A stretch of 64,000 bases of DNA from Blastobasis lacticolella (GCA_905147135.1 LR990045.1:13988173-14052172); one strand, 5' to 3'; shown: positions 43,467 to 55,396, numbered from the stretch's first letter. Translations and numbers: made by a program. The notes: a model not told the origin generated them from the letters alone.

Positions 43467-44577
43467 ATGGCTCGCCCTGGCTTGGCACGGGGTTTCTTTA
43501 TCAAAATATGCATATGAACTATGCGCAAGAAATTTTTTATTATAGTGAAAACCGCAATCCATTGCGTGGTCTAGGAGTTATCGGATATACAGGCTAAAAT
43601 ATACTTTATTTTCTACTACGTAAGGATGTAATGACGCCTAGACACGGGGAACTAACTAGAAAGAGTGACGAACGACGCCGGCCGTTCTTAGGTCGCGTCC
43701 ACCGCCAGGTTCACGCTTTCGTCCCGTCGCTGGTAACTTTACACGACCGGTACAGGCGGTTACGAAAGTGAGAACAGAACGGAAAGATTGGATGTATGCC
43801 TACCTATATAAGAATTTCGTAGCGTTATGGAGAGGTAGTTATTTGCTTTGCGTAAATAATTCGAATAAGCTACTCTTGTAAATAAATTTCAGGACTGTGT
43901 ACAGAACTTGGTACCCATTTTGATCTCAAGTCTTTTGTCGGTGAAGTCGACAACCACACAATAATGATCATAATATTGATCTTGGCTCCCATTTTCACAT
44001 TTATGTTTTAGGTAGGATAGATGCTACAATTTCTTACAGTTGCTCACGTGAGTTGCCCGCAACTATATATGAATACCCGTAGATATGAATGCTTGTTAGT
44101 TTGTTTATCTTGCAGAAGCGAGTGAGACTTGTGATGAGGATTATGAGTAAAACGTGGTTTTTTAGATTACCTACTTAACGGTCCATTAATTAATTCTTAA
44201 TAGTACGTTGTTGTTCGTGCTTGATCCTTCTTTACATATTTCTTGCCTAAAACTGATCAAACTATATCAATACACAGCGACCGAAATAACTAAAATCAGC
44301 TGATGTTTGAAAAGCTTTTCCGGGTTTCTAACCGATTACTTTGATGGACGAGTATTTGTTGCCATGAGACAACCCGTGAAATATTTGATTTAAACCGAGA
44401 TAGGTATATTACCTATATTAAACTGTCACGATTATTATCAATCAAATATTTCCTTAAAATCAGCTGGGCATAAAAAACACGAAAACACTTTTGTCCACGT
44501 CTGTGCCGCCGTGATATTAAGCCGAGGACAGAAGCACGCCGAGCGAAAGCATCCGCCACTTTCACCGCGACCCGCGA
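43467..44577. other. Non-coding stretch
   Basis: A GC-rich patch lies at 43670-43750. No gene recognised. Confidence 0.4.
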
Positions 44578-45137
44578 CCTTTGCCTGAAGAAGGGACCGT
44601 GTGGCCTGGGCTTTCGAAACATTGTATTATCCAGTACTTACTAGTGAATTTATTGGTATTTAGTATGCATAATCTAGAGACTAGTTTATTGCCAGCATCT
44701 CCTCTGTCACCATAATGAGGCAGTAGACTTTGTTTTTACGTACACATGTTAGTATTTAAATTCTGTTTTAATACGTAAACGTACGTAAATATGTAAAACT
44801 ACCTATATAACACGTAATACGACAGTAAGAAATACGAGAGTGCGGACAAGATGACAGTGGATACTGAACTTCCTAATAGTTTTATGAAAAAGTATCATCG
44901 ACGACGTAGAGTCTAAGTTAGTGAAAAAAGTACCCCGCTCTCCGACGTACTGTCATAAAGCATTATTTAAATATTACACCTGTGGACGTATTGTCAACGA
45001 ACGTGTTAAATGCAGTAAAATGTTATATAAACAACAACCGCGCGCATATCAATGTAAAATCTAATCCTGGTTTTGTTGACCTTTGCCCGAAGAAGGGACC
45101 GTGTGGCCAGAGCTTTCGAAACATTTGATTATTCTGT
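44578..45137 (+). repeat. Direct repeat pair, possible Penelope-like remnant
   Basis: A segment of about 57 bp (CCTTTGCC(T/C)GAAGAAGGG, ACCGTGTGGCC, GCTTTCGAAACATT) occurs at 44578-44635 and again at 45080-45137, same strand, 502 bp apart. CTGAAGA...CGAAAC arrangements are common near the ends of Penelope-like elements, where they can be decayed hammerhead ribozymes. No RT or GIY-YIG coding sequence lies between the copies, so the call is tentative. Confidence 0.4.
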
Positions 45138-48000
45138 GCTGCAGGTATTACTTGCATAGCTATTTATTGCTAGTACAATGCATATAACTTACAACTTATG
45201 ACTGAATCGAGTTCAAATATTCTTTTTTAATATGAAGCTATACACTAACCTTTAATGATACACAGGGGTTTCTTACGTTGATTCATTTGGACGAAACCAC
45301 GGTAGAAGTTAGTACAACCCGTGACGGTACAGATATACCTAGATGTTATGTAAGTTCCCAAGTCTTTTTTCGAGATTGATGGGGGTTGAAATTAAATTAT
45401 AGTTGACCATTGCGTAATGTTTTTTCTCGATGGCAAATATACTGTTTGTAATTGCCCCAAATCTGATGTGTATTCAACATTTTTACGTATACCTACACCT
45501 ATGTTTATTATTAGATTGGGGATCGAAAATTAATTGATTGTGGGAGGTATTAATCTCTGGATGTGGAAGTTTCCAGCAGCCCTAGAGGTATATTTATCTA
45601 TAGTATTGAATTACCTTTGCAAGGGATTTCCGACGTGGCTTGCTTTGCTAATTACTTCGTATCAATCGATGGCAGGTAATTAGTAAAAAATGTTAGCAGA
45701 AATTCAGTATTTTAAGATGATGTAGTTTTAAATAATTATCCTTTTTACGGTTAATGGAAATTGGCGGGTAGTATCACGATCAAATCGATGGTATTTTATG
45801 GAAAGGCGAAAAGTCTGATGAATTTGGAAGAAGTGCGAGAGGTTTGTTATGGGCCATAGGAAGTGAAACAATGCGGTCTATGTCTGCCTCTACGGAAAAA
45901 AAGGCGTGACGTATGTTTCTACTTTATAAGTCATTAATCTGAAACCGACCTTGTATTTAGATATACTGGGTAAACTAACCACTTTGGCAACACCATTGCA
46001 AATGGCGTACAAAAACTCTACCTTCTATTTAATTTACTTCACAAATCTGGTATCTCCATCTCTTTGAGACATCAAAGCTGGCCAATTCTTTAGTGTTTTG
46101 TTAATTTGATTGCCGACGTTGAACTCTGTAATTTTGTCAAATTTACGCAGGGAATTATCAAATTTAAAACTGTTGAAAAGGTGCTCGCTTTTTGAAGGTT
46201 GACGCCGTCGTCATAATTGGCCGGAGCAACTCTTTCCTGTTCATTCGATAATTTGCAGTTCATTGTGGTTTAAGGCGTATGATAATGCGTTTGGGTACCA
46301 GGCGAACATAATTTTGGGACAGGCAACATATTCGCTGACGCAGCAGAAATTGCTCATTCTAAGGCGGCCCCGGAAGAAGGGCACTCGTCAATTTTTGACT
46401 ACCTACACTTGACCTATATATGTTGAATTGACGATTTTTATACGACGCGGGCGCCTTGACTCGAGTTCTATTAAGATTTATTATGCTATCGGGCTGAGTA
46501 TGTGTTATCAAACATTTAATCGTGATTGAATGTTCCTCTTTTAAGCGGATATTTAATAAATATGGAATGTAAAATATAGCTTTATATCTGTGACAGCTGT
46601 CATTGATAATGAAGTAGGTATTGTATTTTTTACAATTACATACCTGTATTTTATATTATAGATACCACTGTACAGTAAAGTATGGCATTTAGTTCTAGAA
46701 GAATACCATATTTCATGCGAGTTCACTTCTTCTATGAGTGATCATGCATGTTGTACGAACTAAAGGTAGGATGCTAGGTATTCTACTATCCTCACTTAAA
46801 CTCATTCCTAATTTAAAGTGTATAAACTTGTACATTTTACGACTTCGAACGAATCTGAAGTTTTAATTCACGGGTTTCAAGAATAGCTCCCTTACTTTAA
46901 ACATTTAGTTCATAAAAAATAACGTACCGTTCTTATCCAATACACTGCGGGAAACTTCTTTATCGTCTAGCGTGTTCCGAATACTCTAATACACTAAACT
47001 CTGGAAGCATCCAGTGTGGAGTGGTCGCCATAAAGTTTACGAGCAAAGCAAGAATACCTCGATCCTACTATCCTCAGGGGAGCACGGGGCATCCACGCAT
47101 CCTGGCTACACCTACACGCCTCATGAATGTACTATGTTCCGAGATCCCGACTCATGCATTTAGAATACTGTAGGTATATGTGGTTACTTTCCAATTTGGT
47201 CGTGCATTCGACGTGTATAGCTCCTGTTGGTGTAGTACGATCGGAGAATTAAATTTGATTGTAATTAGTATTTTGTACACGTAGGAAAATAGGGCTTTTT
47301 CTGTAACTTAAGGTTATCGGCTTAAGGTATCGACTGTAAAATCTTATATGAATTTAGAGTTATTTAGAGACCTTATAAAGAGTATATATAGATAGTATAT
47401 ATAGTAGTATACTCTTTTATTCTCTAAATATATATAGAGTATAGTATACCATCTATTCTATCTCAATAATTGTTCAAAAACATAAAAATTTATACATTTT
47501 ATAATATTTTTTTTTAGGTTTTGTCGTGCGTAGTTAACTTGGTTACTTCGATAAATGATACGTGACGACTCACGTCAGTTGCATGTTATTATAATTGTCG
47601 GTTGTCCCGTGATAATGATACATGCAACTTCGCCGAAATATTGGGTTCTCGTTTACCAAGGTACGCGGTAAAAACTCGTAACATATTTTATAAGGTGTCT
47701 GATTATATCCGCGACGGCTGAAAGCAATTAAACGTTGCAAATAAATTTTTGCGGGCTACGCTTGTAAAGTGCAGGTAATGTTAAGCGTCAAATAGTTGAA
47801 TCATAATTATATGTAGGTATTTAATTAACTATGTTTGAAATACCTACTAAATTATAACACCCACGTTAACCAATAAGGTCTTTTATTATATTACTGACGC
47901 ATATACCTGCAAAGATTTATCTCGTGATAAAAACGTATTAACTGCCTACTCTTTACTCAAGTGACTGTTCAGTTATGAAGTTAATGCACTGAGTAATATA
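45138..48000. other. Long stretch without recognised genes
   Basis: An AT palindrome cluster (AAAGAGTATA...TATACTCTTT) occurs at 47376-47420. No coding signal. Confidence 0.4.
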
Positions 48001-48112
48001 TAATTTTTTTTTCGTTGCAGGTACGTGTCCCTACCTACAGAAAAGAAACGCATCAAGAATCTTCGTTAGAGTGATCTATGTTTGTGCTGTAGGCACATTT
48101 ATCAGGTAAAAT
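48001..48112 (+). promoter_or_regulatory. Strong recursive-splice-site candidate with optional exon
   Basis: A nine-T tract runs into TTTTTTTTTCGTTGCAG|GTACGT, with AG at 48019-48020. This is a textbook fused acceptor/donor. A second donor, ATCAG|GTAAAA, follows at 48105/48106. Together they define an 85-nt segment (48021-48105) that could be included as an exon or removed by re-splicing at the regenerated 5' site. That is the layout of a recursive-splicing exon in long animal introns. Only one frame is open through the segment. Confidence 0.5.
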
Positions 48113-48138
48113 TCAATTGGTGTAGTTATTATTTATTC

Positions 48139-48393
48139 ATCATCACAGCCCATAACAGTCCACTGCAGGACTTAGGGCCTCTCCCACAAAAAGGAAGGTT
48201 ATTGCCATAATCTCCACGCTTGGCAGGCGGGCTGGAGATCGCAGTGTTATAATATAACAATGGAAAATGCTGCTGCCCATTTTCCAATCTACGGAGGCGC
48301 TTAGCTCTTTTGCCTTGAAAACATTAGTCGCCTTGTACGACACCCACGAGTGTAAGGGGTAGGTGCTATTCTACTCTGCCGGACACCACACGG
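48139..48393 (-). mobile_element. SINE-like family F, full-length copy
   Basis: On the minus strand it runs from GCCGTGTGGTGTCCGGCAGA to CTGCAGTGGACTGTTATGGG, then GCTGTGATGATGAATAAATA. It matches 36433-36684 and 55123-55384 along its whole length. No clear target-site duplication was found, so it may be older. Confidence 0.85.
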
Positions 48394-48462
48394 CCGTGGC
48401 ATTCGTATGGCATTAATAGCCGAGTCGCTTATTATAACCTAGGTATTTAATGAACACTAAAA

Positions 48463-48640
48463 CGACAAGTAAATATCTAAATTGTTCACCCATTGGGCTG
48501 CGTTTTCATCAGGAGAGAACAAGTTCAAAGAGTCTCCAGTGTATTTCCGCTTTGGACATTCGTGGATGACATGATGAATGGATCACCGCAATCGCACGCA
48601 ATTGATGTAGTACCCAAATGGGATTCGATCCAGTGTCATA
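48463..48640 (-). pseudogene. LINE ORF2 C-terminus with Cys/His knuckle (frameshifted)
   Basis: Minus strand: TSIACDCGD, then after a one-base frame change IHHVIHECPKRKYTGDSLNL, and later AAQWVNNLDIYLS. The C.C...HH....CP arrangement followed by W(V/I)xxLDIxL is the usual C-terminal tail of several insect LINE reverse transcriptases. Upstream RT sequence is absent. The 147-codon + strand ORF at 48493-48936 overlaps it antisense and is not supported. Confidence 0.65.
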
Positions 48641-49939
48641 CGCATAAAAGGCCGTTCGACGTAGCACTGGGTCACTACGACTTCGCTACCGCGATTTGCA
48701 TAATATCTTGCCTTGATGACATTGCTCTACACGGACGAATCACGGGCCAATACGCGGGTACATATAAAATAACACTCAACAAAAATATGATGTACATTAT
48801 GCAACATAACTGTAATCAAGTAATATCATCACTTTTCACGGCGGTCAACAAGCGCGTTGTTGTAATGAAACATCGCCCGAATCCCGAGAGTTTATTTAAT
48901 GATTCAATTTGTGAAATTGCGACGGAAGCTCACTGAAATCAAATTAATTAATTAATATTATTATGTGCACGCCTACCTATATTGGAAGTTATGAATTACA
49001 CACAATCGTGGTGTACCTATCTACACCCCGTTGAAAGCTTTTAGAGAATACAGTCATTTATCACAATGAGTAAGCGTTTGTGGCGACGGTGACCCAAGTG
49101 GGCTTGTACAATTGGGTGCGTTCCGACTTCTGCACGACATTGTATTAATATTCAGCGCTAACTACACTGGGAGAGGTCACTAGGGGATTAGGTGCTACTT
49201 GTTGGCCGATACTATTTCTTATACCTATAGGTAGCGAATATAACGCATGATTAGTTTTGTCGATCATTCGTTACGATTACGATCAGATAATATTGAGTCC
49301 TTTCACCTGTAGGTATTTGCTAGTTAAATAGCATATTATCCTTCTTGTATTTCTTGAGATTTCCATAAGTCATGTAAAATTATAATTTGTAATTTATAGT
49401 ACTTATTTGATTTAAGATATTTTGTTCACCTACCAGAAATGCCTAATGGCAAATATCCAAAACGTGCAGCAAAATTTCGAGCTACATAATTATCATTAGA
49501 AATAACTACATTACTATTATTAATTGAAATGAAAAGCAGCGCCGTGACTACAAACGAACCGAATTTTGTACCGAATCATACAGTTCGTCGAGTTCTAAAA
49601 CAAAATTAAAATCGCTCACTATAATTCAGAGATAGTTTTAATAACAACAATCGTACGCTGCATTAAGCATTATAAGAATGGATGAACAATTGCACATGCA
49701 TTACAAAATCGTACGCAACGTATTGAAATTATTCAACAATAAAAGTTGAATGAGCAGAAATGTTGTTGCACTGATTCTGAATGGTTTATGTTACTTATAA
49801 TAATGCTGCTGCTGTTTTACTAATGAAGGAGCCAGGCTCGACTTCCATGAATTAAATTGTAATGTACCTAAACAATGCAACCGAAGTGGAATTTAATGGA
49901 ATATAACGGTACGGAATTCGGTGACTGAATTTGTAACCA
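48641..49939. other. Non-coding stretch
   Basis: Nothing recognised. Confidence 0.35.
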
Positions 49940-50070
49940 TGGTCTAATATGGTCAGATTCCCCTGGCAACAGGGTCACGGAGGTCAGGTGGCAGTAGCTC
50001 CACTGTAATTACCGGATCTGCCAAATCCTGGATCTTTGTCAAGGCAGTCGTCGGTCTCTCGACGCTAGAA
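49940..50070 (+). mobile_element. SINE family B, 3' body fragment
   Basis: It shares GGTCACGGAGGTCAGGTGGC, AGCTCCACTGTAATTACCGG and ATCTGCCAAATCCTGGATC with the copies at 26132-26283 and 39640-39737. Confidence 0.7.
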
Positions 50071-51244
50071 CCATATTGACGTAATGGTGATTTGATTACG
50101 TTAACTCTACTTTTTTGGATAATAAGGTTCCCATATTGTGATATTTTTGATAACCCTGTTTGTGATCGTTCCCTTTTTGAAGAACCAAAACACTTCCCTG
50201 GTAGAATAGGTAAGATAATTGAGTCAACTTTATGTCGACTCGCAATTTACCAGCAGGATCTTTTAAGGCCTTTTATTGGCCATCCTTTTAGGCTTTTATA
50301 TTCGCTTTTTATCTTTTTTTCCGTGAACAAAGCTGATTTACGTCGCTCATCAGACTGCGGACAGTGGCTTGTACACGAAATTGCTAAGAATTTCAAACCT
50401 AGTCGGCTGCTTAATGTCACTTGACGTTTATAGGTATGTCAAATGTATTTTTTGTAGAAATGACTGCTGGTAATAAAATAGGATGGTGCAATATTTGTAA
50501 ATCTGTACTAATACAGTCACCTGCGGACCCACCGGGCAGCAGTGAGGGATCCGTTCTCTTCTACATGGTACGATACGTGATGATACATACGGTAACTAGG
50601 TACGTAGGCACTGGTTGATTAGGTTTTCAGCTACGAATCGGTTCAAGGATGATGAAAGTTTAGTTATAGCTTTTAAAATATATTTCAACGTATTCAGAAG
50701 TAATTTAATAGTTTTGGTAGCACGTATTGCAAACGACCAGGGTAAACTGATGCAACACATTCCTTGAACCCACGCCATTCCATAGCTGTAGAATAACTAA
50801 AATCTAGCGTGGAGAATTAATTTGTTACACACAGTACTCGGGTAGTCATTTAGACGAGTAAAACATGTATTAGCTTGTCCGTCCGAATACCTATTAAGTA
50901 CCTAATGTATTTTGAATGTTGAGTTAAGCGCCGAGTTTCGTCTAAATTTGTTTTGTACTCATTTAGGTTTTGAACACCAACTCACTTAAACATAAATCGT
51001 TTAATCCAGGTCTAACTCTATTTGTCTATTAAACAACGCAAGGTACTTGTCCATGTCATTAATTTTTAATCCACGACGAAAAAGAGGGATATTTATAAGT
51101 TTAACGTGTGTGTTTGTGGATCTGTGGCGGTGTGTATCTGCTGTGGCATCGTAGCTCCGCGGTTTCTGTATTTGATAACCAGTTTAATCGAGATGTTTCA
51201 ATAAAATCGGTTCAGTTGTTTAGGAAATATTGAAGAATATGTAG
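50071..51244. other. Non-coding stretch
   Basis: The ORF at 50092-50424 (110 codons) has no recognisable domain. Nothing else seen. Confidence 0.35.
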
Positions 51245-51440
51245 GTTTACTTGGTCGGGGGTTGTCCGACGTTTTTTCCATCGGTTAAGTTATTAGTGTT
51301 AAATTCTTGCCTGGCAACGATCGCCGCTCTTCTCTTTTCTGTGCCAACTTTTTTCACTTCGGTGCCCGCTCCACTCTATTCCTCGAGTCCTTTCCATATC
51401 CAATCGGTGGCCTTCCTCTTCCTTCGTTTGTTTCCCTAAA
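51245..51440 (+). repeat. Pyrimidine-rich dispersed repeat D, copy 2
   Basis: It shares ordered words with 14101-14290 (TCTTCTC...TCTGTGCCAAC, CCTTTCCATATCCAA, GCCTTCCTCTTCCTTCGTTT). It is non-coding or antisense to a retroelement; class unknown. Confidence 0.4.
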
Positions 51441-51877
51441 CTAAACATGCCTCAGCTACTAACTATCGTTGTAGACTATACAAGCATACGCACCATACCC
51501 GGTTTAAACAAGGCGAATACAGTGGCCGTCGTGATAGCCCGAGAGATATTGGCGCCTATTGTACGCTCCCGGTGGTAATTTGATTGCACCGTGCCACTGC
51601 GCATCGCAGTGCACGGAGGCTCGTAGACCCGGCAAGTACATTGTTGCTGTTTATTACTGGCCTTTGGAAGTGACTTTGTTTCCATTCATATTTAGACTAA
51701 AGAATTGTATATTTTCCTCGCTGGAGAGAAATAAAACCCAGGCATTTTACAGGCAGGGATGAAAATTGTCTTCTCGGACTCGTTTATGGACGTTCGTCAT
51801 TTAAATTTTGACTTTCAACGGTAGACTATTTTACAAGCTTTTACTTAACTTGCAATGTTTGTAATTATGTATCATGT

Positions 51878-51960
51878 AGTCGGAAGGTGGTCATAAGAAC
51901 TAATGAATGCGATAAGATAACACCGTCTTGTTTGGGCTCTTGGGAATGGTCTTGAGGAGG
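51878..51960 (+). repeat. Dispersed repeat family C, copy
   Basis: AGTCGGAAGGTGGTCATAAG, AACTAATGAATGCGATAAGA and TAACACCGTCTTGTTTGGG match 59590-59650 and, on the other strand, 8797-9010. Confidence 0.75.
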
Positions 51961-52753
51961 TTTTATACCGCGCGATAAAAGCTTGTTATGAATAAATCCT
52001 TTTCAGTTGAGAACTGATTTGTATTAGCTTTGTGTTGTATTTTAGCTACAAAATGTTATATTAAAAGTTTATTTTTATATGTACCGGCTTTGATTGATTT
52101 TTGACAAAACAGCATAAAAGCAATCAAGTCCAGCGAAATCATAAGTTACTCCCTTACTCCCCATAGTTTGTTAGAACAATAAGGAAGACATCACACCAGT
52201 ATTTAGTATTGTTTTACGTCTGCAAGGCCAGTGACCGATACAAACTTTGCTATTGCTTACGCGTACGGTGCCGGGTCTGAATCATTCTCGTGTCTACGTC
52301 AACAGCGGAGGTCGTGTAGACCGACGCATCGGGTTATTCAATACTTCCCTTCATAACACAACTAGCGTTGTGCATATCGTCAGTTTTTTAGCGCCCCGCG
52401 CCTAGTATGGAGCTTTATGGATATTGGGAACCCCATTGTGTAGTACTCGTATCTCAGGACTTGGTTGTATAATACGCGAGGGATATAGGAGCTTTGCAGC
52501 TATAAACAAGTTAGAGAATTTGTTTTCGACTGTACTATGTATTTAGAAATTGTGAGATTATACTGTTATTATTGGATGAATGATAAATATTGGGTTTTAT
52601 TAGACATTTGGGTATTTATTTGTGTGTACGCTCACGGCCGTGTTCTGTTATTGCATAGTATGCAATCGACAGGTTGATCCATTCATTTTAGAACTAAAGT
52701 GATCGCGTACCAAGCATTTTCACGATAAATTTCTCAAAAAGCTTGTGGAATAT
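51961..52753. other. Non-coding stretch
   Basis: Nothing recognised apart from the left target-site duplication of the RTE LINE at its end. Confidence 0.4.
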
Positions 52754-52772
52754 CATCATCATCATCATCATA

Positions 52773-53037
52773 TCAGCCAGAAGACGCCCACTGCTGGGCA
52801 TAGGCCTCCCCCAGAGATCTCCACAAAGACCGGTCCTGTGCTTTCCGCATCCAGCTGGTACCTGCGATCCTTACCAGGTCGTCGGTCCACCTTGTAGGAG
52901 GCCTACCCACGCTGCGTCTACCGGTACGTGGTCGCCACTCGAGAACTTTACTGCCCCATCGGCCATCTGTTCTTCGAGCTATGTGCCCTGCCCACTGCCA
53001 CTTCAGTCTGGCAATCCTTAGAGCTATGTCGGTGACC
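52773..53037 (-). pseudogene. RTE LINE ORF2 C-terminal region
   Basis: Minus strand residues IALRIARLKWQWAGHIARRT, WRPRTGRRSVGRPPTRWTDD and WMRKAQDRSLWRSLGEAYAQ are the characteristic C-terminal tail of RTE-clade ORF2 proteins ('KW.WAGH.AR.. .GR..RRW.DD...W...A'). The stop lies just before the 3' UTR/tail. It is separated from the RT domain by the 203-bp insertion plus the 12-bp duplicated target. The track from RT (…KVTD) resumes here as IALR, showing that both pieces were one ORF. Confidence 0.9.
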
Positions 53038-53240
53038 ATCTCCATCTCTTCCCGTTGGTGTCGTAAGAGGCGACTAAGGGACAAATCCGAAAGGTGGGCA
53101 GCAGCATCTTTCTGGTAGTTTACATCAACTGCACTGCGATCTCCAACCCGCCTGCCAAGCGTGGAGATTATGGCAATGACCTTCCCTTTCGTGGAAGAGG
53201 CCCGAAGTCCTGCAGTGGACTGTTATGGGCTGTGATGATG
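53038..53240 (+). mobile_element. SINE-like family F element inserted in the RTE LINE
   Basis: It is flanked by ATGTCGGTGACC on both sides (53026-53037 and 53241-53252), a perfect 12-bp target-site duplication. It carries GTCGTAAGAGGCGACTAAGG, GGGCAGCAGCATCTTTCTGG, ACTGCGATCTCCAACCCGCC, TGCCAAGCGTGGAGATTATG and CTGCAGTGGACTGTTATGGG with a short GAT tail. The first about 50 bp differ from the copies at 36433 and 55123, so this is another subfamily or a shorter start. It lies opposite in strand to the LINE it interrupts. Confidence 0.9.
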
Positions 53241-53252
53241 ATGTCGGTGACC

Positions 53253-54241
53253 TTGGTTCGCTTGCGGATCTCCTCATTTCTGACTCGATCGCGCAAAGAA
53301 ACTCCGAGCATAGCTCTTTCCATTGCCCTTTGGGCAACAGTGAGCTTTCTTATAAGGCCCATAGTGAGTGGCCACGTTTCAGATCCGTAAGTCATCACTG
53401 GCAACACACATTGGTCAAAGACCTTCGTCTTGAGACACTGCGGTAATTGGGACGAAAATATGTGGCGTAGCTTCCCGAACGCTGCCCAACCGAGTTGGAT
53501 TCGTCGATTGACCTCTTTCTCGAAATTGGACCTACCTAGCCGGACTATTTGTCCTAGGTATGTATAGTCGTCAACAACTTCAAGTGGAGTGCCTCCAACT
53601 GTCACTGGAGTAGGCACAACATGGACATTCGACATAATTTTCGTCTTGTCCATGTTCATTTTAAGACCTACTTGTTGAGAGGCACTACAGAGGTCATCGA
53701 GCATTTTGCCCAAGTCTTCCAGGGTTTCAGCCATGACTACGATATCGTCAGCAAATCTGAGGTGCGTGAGGTACTCGCCGTTAATATTGATGCCAAGTCC
53801 GTCCCAGTCCAGAAGCCTAAAGATATCCTCCAGTGCAGCGGTGAACAACTTCGGTGATATGACATCACCTTGTCTAACACCTCGCTGCAGCTGAATAGGT
53901 TCTGTGGTCTTATCCTGGAGACGAACTGACATAGTGGCGTTTTCGTACAAACACTTCAGTGCTTCGATATATCGATAGTCAATTTGGCACCGCTGTAGAG
54001 ACTGGAGCACCGCCCAAGTTTCGATCGAATCGAAGGCTTTCTCATAGTCCACAAACGCCAAGCATAATGGCCGGTTATACTCTTCGTTCTTCTGTACAAC
54101 CTGCCGCAGCGTATGTATGTGGTCTATGGTACTAAAACCTTTTCGGAATCCGGCTTGTTCGGGAGGCTGGAAGTCATCAAACCTGCGTGCGAGACGATTC
54201 GTAATGACTCTCGAAAACAGCTTATAGACATGGGTCAGCAT
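53253..54241 (-). pseudogene. RTE LINE reverse transcriptase domain (partial ORF2)
   Basis: This ORF segment of about 330 codons encodes the RNA-dependent DNA polymerase that copies LINE RNA at a nicked target. Seen in order: KLFSRVITNRLARRFDDFQP (residues 7-26), AFVDYEKAFDS with a catalytic Asp (about 62-72), GVRQGDVISP (121-130), the active-site FADD (163-166), and DDYTYLGQIV further on. The N-terminal endonuclease and early RT blocks are lost by 5' truncation, so the apparent start ATG at 54241 overlaps the junction with host DNA. At the other end the frame runs through the duplicated target into the inserted SINE, where its last 25 or so residues are foreign. No premature stop lies inside the RT part. 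Confidence 0.9.
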
Positions 54242-54250
54242 GTTGAATAT

Positions 54251-55122
54251 GTTCTTTGTTAATATTCACAGGTGTTTTTCAAACGTCGTAGACTATAACT
54301 ACTGACAAACGGGCGAGCTATAATATGCTTCTTTGCCAAAAAGCCCTTTGTTTTCATTCAGGAAAACATACAGATTTAATGTTCACGAATTGCAAAATTA
54401 GTTGCTACATTAAAGTTTCAACTAATTTAAATTGTGATCTCCACGCGGATTAGCTCTGAAACATATTTTACACAATCAGCGCAACCATTATATTATGATG
54501 CTTGCTGTTGAAGCCAGTGAGTAGCGTAGTGAGAGAGGCGATTTGAAATAACTGTCATTATGAATTATCTGTAAAGTGCTGCGGCGAAAATTGTTGCGTT
54601 TGCAATCGCTGCATTAACGCCCTGAATTGTGATGTGACGGAAGGACGTTCATATGAATTATTTCGTTTCGTGTAATGTGACATTGCAAAATGTGTCTGCT
54701 ATAAAAAAGCGCTATCTGAACGGTTTTGTGAATTGGTTTGGTCATTCATAATTTCGGTCGTTGATGAAGATAAACGGCAAAAATTACTGTTGAACTATAT
54801 TTGGTTTTCCATAAATAAAAAATATATCATCTTGGCGGGTCCTTGTGTTCGATAATTCGCTCTGTAAATGGTGTATTGAAATTAAAAATAAAGTAAATTA
54901 GTGAAGGTCATTTTCACTCCATTCAGATAGGCCTCTATAATATACCAGCTTATAGGTTTTTCCTATTTATCAGTAATTCAGAAGTGATACTGGCAATGTG
55001 GATGTCTTCTTCTATGTAGATCTCTGGCACACTGTCTAGGGATTATGCGTTGAACAAAGACTTAGATTATAAGAGGCAAAATATATTTAAAAACATATTT
55101 TTATACAATCGATCTCTCACAA
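54251..55122. other. Non-coding stretch
   Basis: Nothing recognised; contains the left TSD of the next element at 55111-55122. Confidence 0.4.
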
Positions 55123-55384
55123 TTGTGGTGCCGTGTGGTGTCCGGCAGAGTAGAATAGCACCAACCCTTTATGCTCATGGGTGTCGTACAAGGCGACTAA
55201 TGTTTTGTAGGCAAAATATCAAGAGTCTCCGTAGTCTGGAAAATGGGCAGCAGCATTTTCCATTGTTATATTTAAACACTGCGATCTCCGACCCGCCTGC
55301 CAAGCGTGGAGATTATGGCAATAACCTCCCCTTTCGTGGGAGAGGCCCTAAGTCTTGCAATGGACTGTTACGGGCTGTGATGAT
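55123..55384 (+). mobile_element. SINE-like family F, full copy with 12-bp TSD
   Basis: GATCTCTCACAA flanks the element at 55111-55122 and 55385-55396. It starts TTGTGGTGCCGTGTGGTGTC and ends CGGGCTGTGATGAT. It is 262 bp and almost collinear with 36433-36684. The 125-codon ORF at 55050-55427 runs through the repeat and is not a gene. Confidence 0.9.
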
Positions 55385-55396
55385 GATCTCTCACAA

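Larger units (their letters stand above)
52754..54240 (-). mobile_element. RTE-type LINE, 5'-truncated, with nested insertion
   Basis: A non-LTR retrotransposon on the minus strand. The 3' end carries a (GAT)n tail (about 52754-52771) preceded by GCCCAGCAGTGGGCGTCTTC. A near-perfect 10-bp target-site duplication flanks it: TGTGGAATAT at 52744-52753 and TGTTGAATAT at 54241-54250. The 5' endonuclease part is missing, as in most LINE insertions. It is interrupted at 53038-53240 by a family F SINE-like element. Apart from that the coding frame is largely open, so the copy is fairly recent. A deeply truncated sister copy lies at 43388-43466. Confidence 0.9.

Noticed and set aside
48493..48936. 147-codon + strand ORF
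   Set aside because: Its first part is antisense to a recognisable LINE C-terminus; no domain in the rest.
53168..53240. C-terminal extension of the LINE ORF
   Set aside because: These codons belong to the inserted family F element, read antisense.
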